A stretch of DNA of 64,000 nucleotides from an uncultured Thermoanaerobaculia bacterium (GTDB taxonomy: Bacteria; Acidobacteriota; Thermoanaerobaculia; Multivoradales; Multivoraceae). The notes beneath the pieces are model-generated. The model did no database searches. It was not told the DNA's origin and saw nothing but the letters and a program-made list of their open reading frames with translations. The stretch covers positions 841,136-905,135 of the forward strand of contig OX638294.1 of NCBI GenBank assembly GCA_951812325.1. The letters run 5' to 3'. Shown piece after piece: positions 39,399-47,760 of this stretch (the stretch's first letter is position 1; each line of letters opens with the position of its first letter). Position numbers and translations under genes: made by a program.

Positions 39399-41117
39399 AT
39401 GTACATCGAGAGCATACGCAACCGGAACTCGCCGCCTGCCGTCCTGCTTCGAGAGTCCTACCGCGAGCACGGCAAGGTCAAGAAGCGCACACTCGCCAAC
39501 CTCTCCAAGTGGCCGGACCATCTCGTCGAGGGGCTGAGGACCCTCCTCAGGGGCGGCGTCGCACTGCCGTCTCTCGATGCCGCCTTCGACATCGTCCGCG
39601 CCAGACCGCATGGACACGTTGCCGCCACGCTCGGCGCCGCCAGACGGGTCGGTATCGAGCCCTTGCTCGACCGGAGGCGGTCGAGACAACGCAGCCTCGC
39701 GACCGCGATGATCGCCGCGCGCATCCTCGATCCCCGGTCCAAACTCGCGACCGCGCGAGGACTCGCGTCCGAAACGATCACTTCGACCCTCGGTGAAGAA
39801 CTCGGTGTCGAGGAGGCGTCGGCCAGCGAGCTCTACGAGGCGATGGACTGGCTGCTCAAGCGGCAACCGCGAATCGAGCGGCGCCTGGCCAAGCGCCACC
39901 TCGAGGAAGGAGCCCTGGTCCTCTGCGACCTGACCTCGGTCTACTTCGAGGGCTCGTCCTGCGAGCTTGCCGTGCACGGGTACTCCAGAGACCGCAAACG
40001 GGGCAAGGTGCAGATCACCTTCGGCCTGCTCTGCAACCAGGACGGCTGCCCCGTGGGGGTCGAAGTCTTCTCGGGCAATACCGCGGACCCCTCGACAGTG
40101 GCCGCGCAGGTGCACAAGCTCAAGGAACGCTTCTCGCTGGACCGGGTGGTCATGGTCGGCGACCGCGGCATGATCACCGATGCGCGCATCAGGGAGGACC
40201 TCGACCCCTCCGGACTCACGTGGATCAGCGCCTTGCGGGCGCCGGCGATCCGCTCCCTGGCCGAACAGGGCCACCTGCAGCTGTCTCTCTTCGACGAGAG
40301 AGGCCTCGCCGAGATCAGCGCTCCGGAGCTCTTCCCCTCAGAGCGGCTGATCGCGTGCAGGAACCCCCTGCTGGCCGACGAACGCGCCCGCAAGCGCCAG
40401 GAACTGCTCTCCTCCACCGAGGTCCAGCTCGAAGCCATCGTCAAGGCCACACGGCGCCAGAAGAACCCCTTGCGCGGCAAGGTCAAGATCGCCGCACGCG
40501 CCACGCGCGCCCTCGACCGCTTCAAGGTCGCAAAGCACTTCGAAACCGAGATCGAGGACGACAGCTTCAGCTATCGCCGCAATCAGGCCCGCATCGACGA
40601 GGAAGCCGCACTCGACGGCTTCTACATCATCCGCACCAACGTCCCCGAGGACCAACTGACCGCGGCCGATGCCGTGCGCTCCTACAAGAGCCTCAGCCGC
40701 GTCGAACGCGCCTTCAGGAGCCTGAAGAGCGTCGACCTCAAGGTGCGGCCCATCTACCATCGACTCGACGACCGGGTACGCGCCCATGTCTTCCTGTGCA
40801 TGCTCGCCTACTACGTCGAGTGGCACATGAGGCGCGCACTCGCACCCCTGCTCTTCGACGACGAAGACCACGACCACAACACCCGATCACCCGTCCTGCC
40901 CGCCCGCAGATCGGCCACCGCCATGGCCAAGGTCAACTCAAGGCGAACCACCCACGGATTCCCCGTACACAGCTTCCAGACACTCCTCGCCGACCTCGCC
41001 ACGCTCACACGCAACCGGGTCCGAATCCAGCAAGCCGGCGACTCCACTGCCGATCTGCTGGCCACACCAACACCTCTCCAGAACCAGGCCCTCGAACTCC
41101 TGGGCGTGAAACCCTGA
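39399..41117 (+). CDS. IS1634 family transposase
   Basis: 572 residues, DDE-type. Catalytic positions are visible: first Asp in ALVLCDLTSVYFEG, second Asp in VMVGDRGMITDARI, and Glu in SLSRVERAFRSLKSVDLK, followed by the basic residues of the IS4-type YREK-like region. The N-terminus (MYIESIRNRNSPPAVLLRES then KKRTLANLSKWP) and the C-terminal VFLCMLAYYVEWHMRRAL are typical of IS1634 transposases. The frame is uninterrupted, so the enzyme is probably active. The start is ATG 39399. Its codon use does not differ obviously from neighbours. Confidence 0.92.
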   Translation: MYIESIRNRNSPPAVLLRESYREHGKVKKRTLANLSKWPDHLVEGLRTLLRGGVALPSLDAAFDIVRARPHGHVAATLGAARRVGIEPLLDRRRSRQRSLATAMIAARILDPRSKLATARGLASETITSTLGEELGVEEASASELYEAMDWLLKRQPRIERRLAKRHLEEGALVLCDLTSVYFEGSSCELAVHGYSRDRKRGKVQITFGLLCNQDGCPVGVEVFSGNTADPSTVAAQVHKLKERFSLDRVVMVGDRGMITDARIREDLDPSGLTWISALRAPAIRSLAEQGHLQLSLFDERGLAEISAPELFPSERLIACRNPLLADERARKRQELLSSTEVQLEAIVKATRRQKNPLRGKVKIAARATRALDRFKVAKHFETEIEDDSFSYRRNQARIDEEAALDGFYIIRTNVPEDQLTAADAVRSYKSLSRVERAFRSLKSVDLKVRPIYHRLDDRVRAHVFLCMLAYYVEWHMRRALAPLLFDDEDHDHNTRSPVLPARRSATAMAKVNSRRTTHGFPVHSFQTLLADLATLTRNRVRIQQAGDSTADLLATPTPLQNQALELLGVKP

Positions 41118-41205
41118 GGACACGTACCCAGTAGGCTGCAACCCCAAATCGACGAAAAACCCCACCACTACAGGGGATTCCTCGATTCCGCGCCGAGAAC
41201 TTCGG

Positions 41206-41211
41206 TCTAAC
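41206..41211. repeat. Right target-site duplication of the insertion sequence
   Basis: TCTAAC after the right inverted repeat, identical to 39233-39238. Confidence 0.8.
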
Positions 41212-41228
41212 CCCTTCGGCAACGCAAG

Positions 41229-41262
41229 AACCCGGGTGGCGCGATCCGGGCCACCCCGGCGC
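41229..41262. repeat. Dispersed palindromic element, partial copy E
   Basis: AACCCGGGTGGCGCGATCCG then GGCCACCCCGG: the first hairpin only, close to copy D at 43871. It is 18 bp from the IS target duplication. The whole 41118-41534 stretch holds the IS end, this copy, copy B and the second repeat family, and no gene. Confidence 0.5.
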
Positions 41263-41310
41263 TCCACTCCTAAGCCGGATCTCTGCTCATGGCGGCCATG
41301 CATCGCGCCC

Positions 41311-41386
41311 GGCATCGTGCCATCCGTGCGCCCGATGACGGGCGCACGGACTGGTTCGCGGGTGGCGCGGCGCGCGCCACCCGGGC
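41311..41386 (-). repeat. Dispersed two-hairpin palindromic element, copy B
   Basis: The most perfect copy. Hairpin 2 is TCCGTGCGCCCG (41323-41334) with CGGGCGCACGGA (41339-41350) across ATGA. Hairpin 1 is CGGGTGGCGCG (41359-41369) with CGCGCCACCCG (41373-41383) across GCG. It lies on the strand opposite to copies A and C. Confidence 0.8.
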
Positions 41387-41452
41387 AAGCTCCTCGGTCG
41401 CCCTTGTTCCCGGGATTGAGGGCGGCCCGATCTGCTCCCTCGTCGCGCCTTG

Positions 41453-41512
41453 CCGGGCGGGCGCCTGGCCACTCTCGGTGCGACCGGACTTCTGCCACGG
41501 GCTGCTAAAATC
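41453..41512. repeat. Dispersed intergenic repeat, copy 2 (partner at 7147-7204)
   Basis: GGGCGCCTGGCCACTCTCGG through CCACGGGCTGCTAAAAT matches 7151-7204 at about 80% by eye. The TAAAAT at its end may serve as the -10 box of the R2lox gene that starts at 41535. Confidence 0.55.
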
Positions 41513-41534
41513 GACTCCACAAGGAGGTCCCACG

Positions 41535-42362
41535 ATGCCATTCGACAACAAGTCCCTTCCCATACGGCTCTTCACCGCGTCCCACGAGCGAACCTGGAAT
41601 CCCGCTGACATCGATTTCTCCCAGGAGCGCTCCGACTGGATGTCCTTCTCGGACGACGAGCGGACCCTGTTGATCCGCCTGATCTCCGGCTTCCGGGTCG
41701 GCGAGCGCGGCGTGACCCACGAGCTCGCGCCGCTCCAGTTCCGCTTCCGCCAGCAGGGTCGGCTCGAAGAAGAGATCTACGTCACCGCGCAGTTGTACGA
41801 GGAGGCCCGCCACGTCCAGTTCTTCGAGACCTGGCTGATCGAGGCCCTGCCGGGCCGCTTCGGCGTAGACATCCCGTACCCCAACTTGCAAGGAGACATG
41901 TTCGCCACCCGCCTGCCGGCCACGATGCGCGCGCTTCTTGAGGACGACAGCCCCGAGGCGATGCTGCGCGCCATCATGCTCTACCACTTCTACGTCGAGG
42001 GCGTCGGCGCTGAAGCCGCGTACCCGATCTACTACAAGATCTTCGAGCGCACAGGCAAGTTGCCCGCGCTGAACCGCGGCATCAGGCTGATCCAGCGCGA
42101 CGAAGCGCGCCACATCGGTTTCGGCGTGTACGTACTGCAGGGGCTGCTTGCCGAACATCCCCACCTGGTCGACCTGTTCGAGGAGCAGGTCGAGGCGATG
42201 CGCCCCTTCGCCGAGGAAGGTCCGAATCAGACCTTCGCCGGCTTCGAACCGGGCAATGCGCCGTTCGGTCTGGACTATGACGAGTACCGGCAGCTCTACC
42301 TCGACAAGCTGGCAGGTATGCGGCAGAGCATCTACGACGGCCGGTTGGCGGCGGCGGTCTAG
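41535..42362 (+). CDS. R2-like ligand-binding oxidase (R2lox)
   Basis: 275 residues of the ferritin-like R2lox family, which builds a Mn/Fe cofactor and a Tyr-Val ether crosslink and binds a fatty-acid-like ligand; the physiological reaction is unknown. All expected residues are found: metal ligands E57, E90, H93, E155, E190 and H193 (EARHVQ and EARHIG motifs) and the crosslink pair V60 and Y150. Spacings match the Mycobacterium tuberculosis protein to within one residue. The radical-transfer C-terminus of true ribonucleotide reductase R2 is absent and no nrdA is nearby. The ATG 41535 has a strong AAGGAGG upstream. The phosphodiesterase gene follows after six bases. Confidence 0.92.
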   Translation: MPFDNKSLPIRLFTASHERTWNPADIDFSQERSDWMSFSDDERTLLIRLISGFRVGERGVTHELAPLQFRFRQQGRLEEEIYVTAQLYEEARHVQFFETWLIEALPGRFGVDIPYPNLQGDMFATRLPATMRALLEDDSPEAMLRAIMLYHFYVEGVGAEAAYPIYYKIFERTGKLPALNRGIRLIQRDEARHIGFGVYVLQGLLAEHPHLVDLFEEQVEAMRPFAEEGPNQTFAGFEPGNAPFGLDYDEYRQLYLDKLAGMRQSIYDGRLAAAV

Positions 42363-42368
42363 CAGCCG

Positions 42369-43826
42369 GTGACGAAGGCCTGCCTTCCGGGAATGCGGAC
42401 CAGCAGCCTCGGGCAGGCGCCGCGCGGCAGATGCGCGCAAGATGCTGGCGTTCCCAGGGGGCGAACGCGGCCCCTGACGCCGAGGCACTTCGTGGCCACG
42501 ATCGGCGCCCTCCTTTTGGCCGTCGTTCCGCTGACCGCCCAGCCACGGGCCGATCACGTCGTGCTCGTCTCGGTGGACGGCTTCAGGCCGGATTTCTATG
42601 TCCCCGGCTCCGACTGGCCGGCGCCGAACCTGCAGCAGATGGCCCGCGACGGCGCCCACGCCGAGGGCGTACAGGGCGTGTTTCCTACCGTCACCTACCC
42701 GTCGCACACAACGATCGTCACCGGCGCACTGCCCGCCCGGCACGGCATCCACTACAACCGGCCCTTCGAACCCGCCGGCCAGAGTGGCGAGTGGTACTGG
42801 CACGAATCGGCAATCCAGGTTCCCACGCTCTGGGACGCCGTGCGCGCGGCCGGCAGGCGGACCGCGGCGATTTCCTGGCCGGTGACGGTCGGCGCACCGG
42901 TGGACTGGCTCATCCCGGAGGTCTACTCCCTCGACCCCGATTCCGATCGCCTGCTGCCGATGCGCGAGGGCGCCACGCCGGGGCTCTGGCAGGAACTGGA
43001 GCAGGAGGCAACGGGCCGCCTCAACCTGCGCAACTATTCCGCCGCCTACATCACCCGTGACGACACGACGGGCGCGATAGCCGCGTACGTTCTGGAAACA
43101 CACCGGCCGGCTCTGCTGGCGCTGCACCTGATCACGACCGATTCCGCCCAGCACGCACACGGCCGGGAATCGGACCGCGCCAGGCGCGCCGTCGCCGCCG
43201 CCGACCGGGCGATCGGGGCGATCCGCGACGCCGCCGAGCGCGCCGGCGCCCTCGAGCGCACCGCCTTCGTCGTCACGGGCGACCACGGCTTCGTCGACCT
43301 TCACACCCAGGTGATGCCCAACGTCTGGCTCGCCGAAGCCGGCCTTCACGGCGCCGAACCCGACCGCGGCGAATGGCGCGCCACCTTCCACCCCAGCGGC
43401 GGCGCCACCTTCCTCCACCTGCGCGACGCAGCGGACGAAGGGACGCTGGAGGCGGTTCGGGGAATCCTCGCCGATCTGCCCCGGACGGTGCGCCGCCTGT
43501 TCCGTGTCGTCGAACGCGACGCACTCGACCAGGCCGGCGCCGCCCCCGGCGCCCGCCTCGCCCTCGCCGGAAACCTCGGCGTCAGCTTCGGCGCCGACGC
43601 CGCCGGCGACGCCATCCGACCCACCGACGGCGGCGCCCACGGCTTCTTCCCCACCGACTTCCCCGAGATCCTGACCGGCTTCGTCGGCTGGGGCGCCGGC
43701 TTCGAAGCGGGCCGCACGGTCCACCGCATGGGGCTCACGGACATCGCGGACCTCATCGCGATGCTTCTCGACGTCGACTTCGAGAGCCCTGACGGCGCGC
43801 CGCCGCTGGGGGTGCTCGGCGAGTGA
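42369..43826 (+). CDS. Exported type I phosphodiesterase / nucleotide pyrophosphatase
   Basis: Up to 485 residues. The N-terminal 40 residues before FVATIGALLLAVVPLTAQ are not family-like; GTG 42492 would start directly at the signal peptide, so the true start may be internal. Core motifs follow the NPP family: VSVDGFRPDF (first metal Asp), FPTVTYPSHTTIVTGALPARH with the nucleophilic Thr, LITTDSAQHAHG, VVTGDHGFVDL and GGAHGFFPTDF, together giving two metal sites. Likely role: hydrolysing nucleotide or other phosphodiesters in the periplasm. It is six bases downstream of R2lox, so probably cotranscribed. Confidence 0.88.
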   Translation: MTKACLPGMRTSSLGQAPRGRCAQDAGVPRGRTRPLTPRHFVATIGALLLAVVPLTAQPRADHVVLVSVDGFRPDFYVPGSDWPAPNLQQMARDGAHAEGVQGVFPTVTYPSHTTIVTGALPARHGIHYNRPFEPAGQSGEWYWHESAIQVPTLWDAVRAAGRRTAAISWPVTVGAPVDWLIPEVYSLDPDSDRLLPMREGATPGLWQELEQEATGRLNLRNYSAAYITRDDTTGAIAAYVLETHRPALLALHLITTDSAQHAHGRESDRARRAVAAADRAIGAIRDAAERAGALERTAFVVTGDHGFVDLHTQVMPNVWLAEAGLHGAEPDRGEWRATFHPSGGATFLHLRDAADEGTLEAVRGILADLPRTVRRLFRVVERDALDQAGAAPGARLALAGNLGVSFGADAAGDAIRPTDGGAHGFFPTDFPEILTGFVGWGAGFEAGRTVHRMGLTDIADLIAMLLDVDFESPDGAPPLGVLGE

Positions 43827-43870
43827 AGCCGAACGCCGGTCCGGTTTCGCCGCGTTGGCGCTGCCGAACC

Positions 43871-43916
43871 GGCGGATGCGGACCGGGACCCGAACGGCGC
43901 GATCCGCGCCATCCGT
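43871..43916. repeat. Dispersed palindromic element, partial copy D
   Basis: GGCGGATGCGGACCGGGACC then CGAACGGCGCGATCCGCGCCATCCGT aligns with the first half of copy C (GGCGGATGCCGGCCAGAACC ...) and with copy E. Only hairpin 1 is kept. It lies in the 150-bp gap between convergent genes. Confidence 0.45.
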
Positions 43917-43976
43917 GGTCGAGGAGACCTCAGGCCTTGCCAGCGCGAGAGCCCGTGAACGGTCCATGCGCAGAGC

Positions 43977-46457
43977 CTACGCCGTGAGGCCGCGATACAC
44001 CTTCGGCAATTGGCGGGGCAGCGCGGCGATCTCGTCGATCACGAGATAGCGGCGCTCGGGGCACATCTCCCGCAGGTAGTCGTGGCCGGCGGGGTCAACG
44101 GTGATGCAGAAGGTCGAGATCCCGACGCGTTCCGTTTCGCGGAGCGCGACCATCGTGTCGCGGATGCCGTAGACGCGGGATGCGCGGTCGCTGCCGTAGT
44201 CGAAATCCTGGGGGTAGCCGTCCGAGAGGATGAGCAGGACCTTGACCTTCGCCTCGCGCTCGGCGAGCTTCACCGCGGCGTGGCGGATCGCCGGTCCCAT
44301 CCGGGTGCTGCGCTTCGGTTCCATCGCGGCAATCCGGTCCTCCGCATCGCGGTCGAGGTCGTCGTCGAACTCCTTGGCAACGAAGAACTCGACCTCCTTG
44401 CGGCCGAAACCGGAGAAACCGTAGATCGCGTAGTCGTCGCCAAGCGTCTCCAGCGCGTCGGCCATCAGGACGAGCGACTCCTTCTCGATGTCGATCACTC
44501 TGCGGCCCGGCGGCAACGGCTGCGGGTTGTCCGGCCAGTCGAAGTCGTCGAAGACGCCTACATACTCGGGCGCCGGCGTCTTGCCCGGGGCGTGTTCCGG
44601 CTCGTCGACCGGCGCCTCCGCGTCGGTCGAGGCACTCATGTCGAGCAGGAACGCCGCCGCCACGTCGCGGTGCTGGCGGCGGCGGCTCATGTAGACGGCG
44701 CCGTCCGGCGGGCGGCCGGCGCGGCGGTCGACGTGCGTTTCCACCACCCGGTCGAGATCGAGCTCCTCCCCTTCGATCAGCCGCCGCACCCTCCGGAACT
44801 CCTCCGGCTTGAGCAACTCGAACTGCCGCCGGACCCGGCGCAACAGATCGGCATGGCGGCGTCTCGTCTCGTCGACGAACCGGCCGTCAAAGACCGACGC
44901 CGCGCCAACGCCGCTCGCGGACGCGTCGAAGCCGCCGATGCCCGCGCGATTCGAGCCCTCGGAAACGGCCGCGGCGCCAACGCCGCCCGCCGGTGGCGGT
45001 TCGATCGTCTTCTCCCGGAGGTGACACCAGCGGCGCCGGTAGCCAGCGAGTTCGTGGTCCCATTCGTCGTAGTAGTGAACCTGCTCGCGGTCGCGGTTCA
45101 GACCGGCTGCATCGAGTTCGCGTTCGAGTCGCTTCGACAGTTCTTCCAGGCGGGCGGCCAACTCCTCGGGGTCGAGTTCGATCAACTCGGAATCCGCATC
45201 GCCGGCCTCGGCCTCGATCGCCCCGGTCACGTCGAGGTCGGTGAGCGGCAGTCCGGCCGTGCCCGAGAGGTCGCCGTCCTGGAGGCTGAGCACGCCGAGC
45301 TCGTCCACCTGCAACTGGTCCATCAGGCCCGAAGCCACCGGGCCCGGCGCCACGTCGTCCCGCAGTTCGACCTCGGACGCGAGTTCGGCCCACTCGCCCC
45401 GCAACTCGACCCGCTCCGGCGCCGGATCGCCGTGATGGGCCGGCGCCGGCATCTCGAGAGACTGCGGAACCGGGTCGGCGGCGGACTCCGGTCCGCGATC
45501 GCCGGCACCACGATCGCCCGCCGAAAGGCCCGACCCGGCCGAGCCGGCGCCGGGCCGCAGGGAGGCGAACACCCGGTAGAGCGAACGCACCGCGCGCCGG
45601 GTGTCCTCGACGGTGGCGCCGCGGAGGAGCAGGCGCGCGGCTTCGTCGGGAAGGTCGAGAGCGGGATCAGCGGCTCCGGCCCCCCGGCCTCCGCCCTCGT
45701 CGCAAGCCTTCAAGCGCACGGTCGAGTCGAAAGCGGGATCGGCATCTCCGGACCCCCGGCCCCGCGGCAGGGCTGGCACGGCCACGAGCCGACGTTGAGC
45801 CATCAGCAGCCTGCCGGCAAGATGGGACAGCGCCGCTTCGCGGGACGGCCCGCGGGACCGGCGCCTCGGAGCCGGCGCCGGCGGCGACTCCGGACCGGCG
45901 TGAGGTTGTAGCTCGAACCCGGGCCGGCAGTCCCGGTCCGAAGCAGGCGGCGGCGTCGACTCCAAGGCGTCGTCGATCAGCCGCAACAGGTCCCGGTGAA
46001 CGCCCCGGAACGCGCGCGCCAGGGCGGCGTCGATGCGCGCTCCTTCCAGGCGCCCGAACAGTGCCCGGGCAAGGCCGGGCTCCCCGAAGCCGGCGAAGAA
46101 GTCGGCGAACCGGATCGGGCCGCGGCGATAGGTGCCGAACAGCACGCCGCCCAACTGGTGCAGCACCGCCATCCGGTAGACCATGAAGTTGCCGCGGCGG
46201 TCGGGAAACCGCGCCATCCTCTCCGGCAGGTAGAAGGCGGCGCCGTCCGTCGTCGGGCGGCCGGCGGCGGCGGCCCCCTCCAGGTCGACATGGCCGGCGC
46301 GCGACCGATCGCCGGACGCCAGGTCGCCAAGCGGCCGGACCTCGGCCGGCCGCGCCAGCATCGCCTCGACGTAGATCTCGAGGACGCGGGCGACATCGTC
46401 GAGGGCGACCGCGGTCAAGGCAACAGCGTCGTCGCGACTCGGCTCAACGCGGGCCAC
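43977..46457 (-). CDS. CbbO/NorD-type VWA protein (activator partner of a MoxR ATPase)
   Basis: 826 residues. N-terminal helical part with HQLGGVLFGTYRRGPIRFAD, long low-complexity Gly/Ala/Pro linkers (about 170-350), a charged middle region (YDEWDHELAGYRRRWCHLRE) and a C-terminal VWA domain with MIDAS DMSASTD, later the conserved LLILSDGYPQDFDYGSDRAS and STFCITVDPAGHDYL. CbbO/NorD proteins work with a CbbQ/NorQ AAA ATPase to remodel metalloenzymes such as Rubisco or nitric oxide reductase. The CbbQ partner lies immediately upstream (46471-47322). No Rubisco or NO reductase gene is in the window, so the target is unknown. The start is GTG 46457. Confidence 0.85.
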   Translation of the reverse strand: MARVEPSRDDAVALTAVALDDVARVLEIYVEAMLARPAEVRPLGDLASGDRSRAGHVDLEGAAAAGRPTTDGAAFYLPERMARFPDRRGNFMVYRMAVLHQLGGVLFGTYRRGPIRFADFFAGFGEPGLARALFGRLEGARIDAALARAFRGVHRDLLRLIDDALESTPPPASDRDCRPGFELQPHAGPESPPAPAPRRRSRGPSREAALSHLAGRLLMAQRRLVAVPALPRGRGSGDADPAFDSTVRLKACDEGGGRGAGAADPALDLPDEAARLLLRGATVEDTRRAVRSLYRVFASLRPGAGSAGSGLSAGDRGAGDRGPESAADPVPQSLEMPAPAHHGDPAPERVELRGEWAELASEVELRDDVAPGPVASGLMDQLQVDELGVLSLQDGDLSGTAGLPLTDLDVTGAIEAEAGDADSELIELDPEELAARLEELSKRLERELDAAGLNRDREQVHYYDEWDHELAGYRRRWCHLREKTIEPPPAGGVGAAAVSEGSNRAGIGGFDASASGVGAASVFDGRFVDETRRRHADLLRRVRRQFELLKPEEFRRVRRLIEGEELDLDRVVETHVDRRAGRPPDGAVYMSRRRQHRDVAAAFLLDMSASTDAEAPVDEPEHAPGKTPAPEYVGVFDDFDWPDNPQPLPPGRRVIDIEKESLVLMADALETLGDDYAIYGFSGFGRKEVEFFVAKEFDDDLDRDAEDRIAAMEPKRSTRMGPAIRHAAVKLAEREAKVKVLLILSDGYPQDFDYGSDRASRVYGIRDTMVALRETERVGISTFCITVDPAGHDYLREMCPERRYLVIDEIAALPRQLPKVYRGLTA

Positions 46458-46470
46458 CGTCGAGGCACGG

Positions 46471-47322
46471 TCACGGCAGCAACGTCGCTGCGACTTCGGT
46501 CACCGCGCGCTGGACTTCGTCGTCGTCGGTGATCGCCCGGCAGATCGCCGCGACGCAAGCCTCGCGCACGCCGATGCCGCCAACGATCAACTGCGCCGTG
46601 TAGATCAGCAGCCGCGTGCTGACCCCTTCGTCGAAGCCGCGGTGGTGCAGGTTGCGAATGCGCTTGCCGAGTTCGGCCAGGTCGCGGGCCAGGGTCACGT
46701 CGATGTCCGCCTCGTGGGCGATGATCTCGGCTTCGACCTCGGGCGGCGGGTAGTCGAACTCGAGCGCGACGAACCGCTGGCGCGTGCTCGGCTTCAGGTC
46801 CTTGGCGACGCTCTGGTAGCCGGGGTTGTACGACAGGACGAGCAGGAAATCGGGGTGCGCCGGCAGGATCTCGCCCCGCTTCTCGATCGGCAGGATGCGG
46901 CGATGGTCGGTCAGCGCGTGGATCAGCACCGTCGTGTCCTTGCGCGCCTCGACGATCTCGTCCAGGTAGCAGATCGACCCGTCGCGCACCGCCCGCGTCA
47001 GGGGACCGTCCATCCAGACCGTGTCGTCGCCCTCGAGCAGGTACCGTCCCACCAGGTCCGTCGCGGTCAGATCCTCGTGGCAGGCGACCGTCACCAGAGG
47101 CGAATCGATGCCGGCTCGCGTCCCTGCCTCGGCGCCGCGATACAGACGGTGCGTCATGTGCTCCAGGAACCGGGTCTTGCCGCAACCGGTCGGGCCCTTG
47201 AGCAGCACCGGCATCCGTGCCCGGTGGGCGGCCAGGAACAACTCGACCTCGTTGCCGACCGCCAGGTAGTAAGGCGCCTCCGGCGCCGGCCGCGGCGTCG
47301 CCGCTTGCAGAGCCTGGGTCAT
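46471..47322 (-). CDS. CbbQ/NirQ/NorQ-type MoxR AAA+ ATPase
   Basis: 283 residues. Walker A is [17 protein letters not shown], Walker [15 protein letters not shown], then sensor-type [10 protein letters not shown] and the arginine-containing [20 protein letters not shown], closing with a CbbQ C-terminal domain ([17 protein letters not shown]). It acts as a hexameric remodelling ATPase with the VWA protein encoded 13 bp downstream. [18 protein letters not shown] is the family-typical insert that contacts the substrate. The start is ATG 47322. The pterin dehydratase gene ends 18 bp upstream. Confidence 0.93.
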   Translation of the reverse strand: MTQALQAATPRPAPEAPYYLAVGNEVELFLAAHRARMPVLLKGPTGCGKTRFLEHMTHRLYRGAEAGTRAGIDSPLVTVACHEDLTATDLVGRYLLEGDDTVWMDGPLTRAVRDGSICYLDEIVEARKDTTVLIHALTDHRRILPIEKRGEILPAHPDFLLVLSYNPGYQSVAKDLKPSTRQRFVALEFDYPPPEVEAEIIAHEADIDVTLARDLAELGKRIRNLHHRGFDEGVSTRLLIYTAQLIVGGIGVREACVAAICRAITDDDEVQRAVTEVAATLLP

Positions 47323-47340
47323 GCCGCGTGCCGCCGGGAG

Positions 47341-47619
47341 TCAGTTCTGGTCGATCGCCCGGGCAAGCGCAAAGTCCTTGTCGGTCACGCCACCCGCCGA
47401 GTGAGTGCTGAGGGTCAGCCGGACCCGGTTGTACCGGATGTCGATGTCCGGATGGTGGTCCGCCGCCTCGGCGAGCTCGGCAACGAAATCGACGAAGCGC
47501 ACCGCCGCCGGGAAGGTCGGAAACCGGTACTCCCGCGAGATCGAAGGAGCTTCAAAATCCGGCGCCCAGCCACCCAGCTCCCCGCACGCCGCCTTGATCT
47601 CGTCTGCCGTCATCGCCAT
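47341..47619 (-). CDS. Pterin-4a-carbinolamine dehydratase
   Basis: 92 residues of the PCD/DCoH family, which dehydrates 4a-hydroxytetrahydrobiopterin formed by aromatic amino acid hydroxylases. Active-site histidines sit in EAADHHPDIDIRYNRV and the family signature LTLSTHSAGGVTDKD follows. The ATG at 47619 is chosen because GGAGG lies eight bases upstream; a GTG at 47628 overlaps that site. No phenylalanine hydroxylase is in view. It may be cotranscribed with the CbbQ/CbbO pair that follows 18 bp downstream; a functional link is not established. Confidence 0.92.
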   Translation of the reverse strand: MAMTADEIKAACGELGGWAPDFEAPSISREYRFPTFPAAVRFVDFVAELAEAADHHPDIDIRYNRVRLTLSTHSAGGVTDKDFALARAIDQN

Positions 47620-47760
47620 CGTCGTCACCTCCGGTGCGCGACCCTAGCAGCAGCCGTATCGCTCGGGTCGCAGCGCGACGGCTCACGGCTTCCAGCCGTT
47701 CCGAATTCCGGGGGGTCAGCCTCCAGACAGCTCGCCCCGCAGTGGTACTGTCGGCGGCCT

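Larger units (their letters stand above)
39239..41205 (+). mobile_element. Complete IS1634-like (IS4 superfamily) insertion sequence
   Basis: 1967 bp bounded by imperfect inverted repeats. The left end is CCGAAGTTCTTGAGC and the right end, read inward, is CCGAAGTTCTCGGCGC; the first ten bases are identical. A 6-bp direct repeat TCTAAC flanks it (39233-39238 and 41206-41211), in the 5-6 bp range known for this family. It carries one intact transposase (39399-41117) with its own promoter. Intact ends, duplication and frame suggest a recent and possibly still mobile copy. It lies next to dispersed palindromic repeats at 41229 and 41311. Confidence 0.88.
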
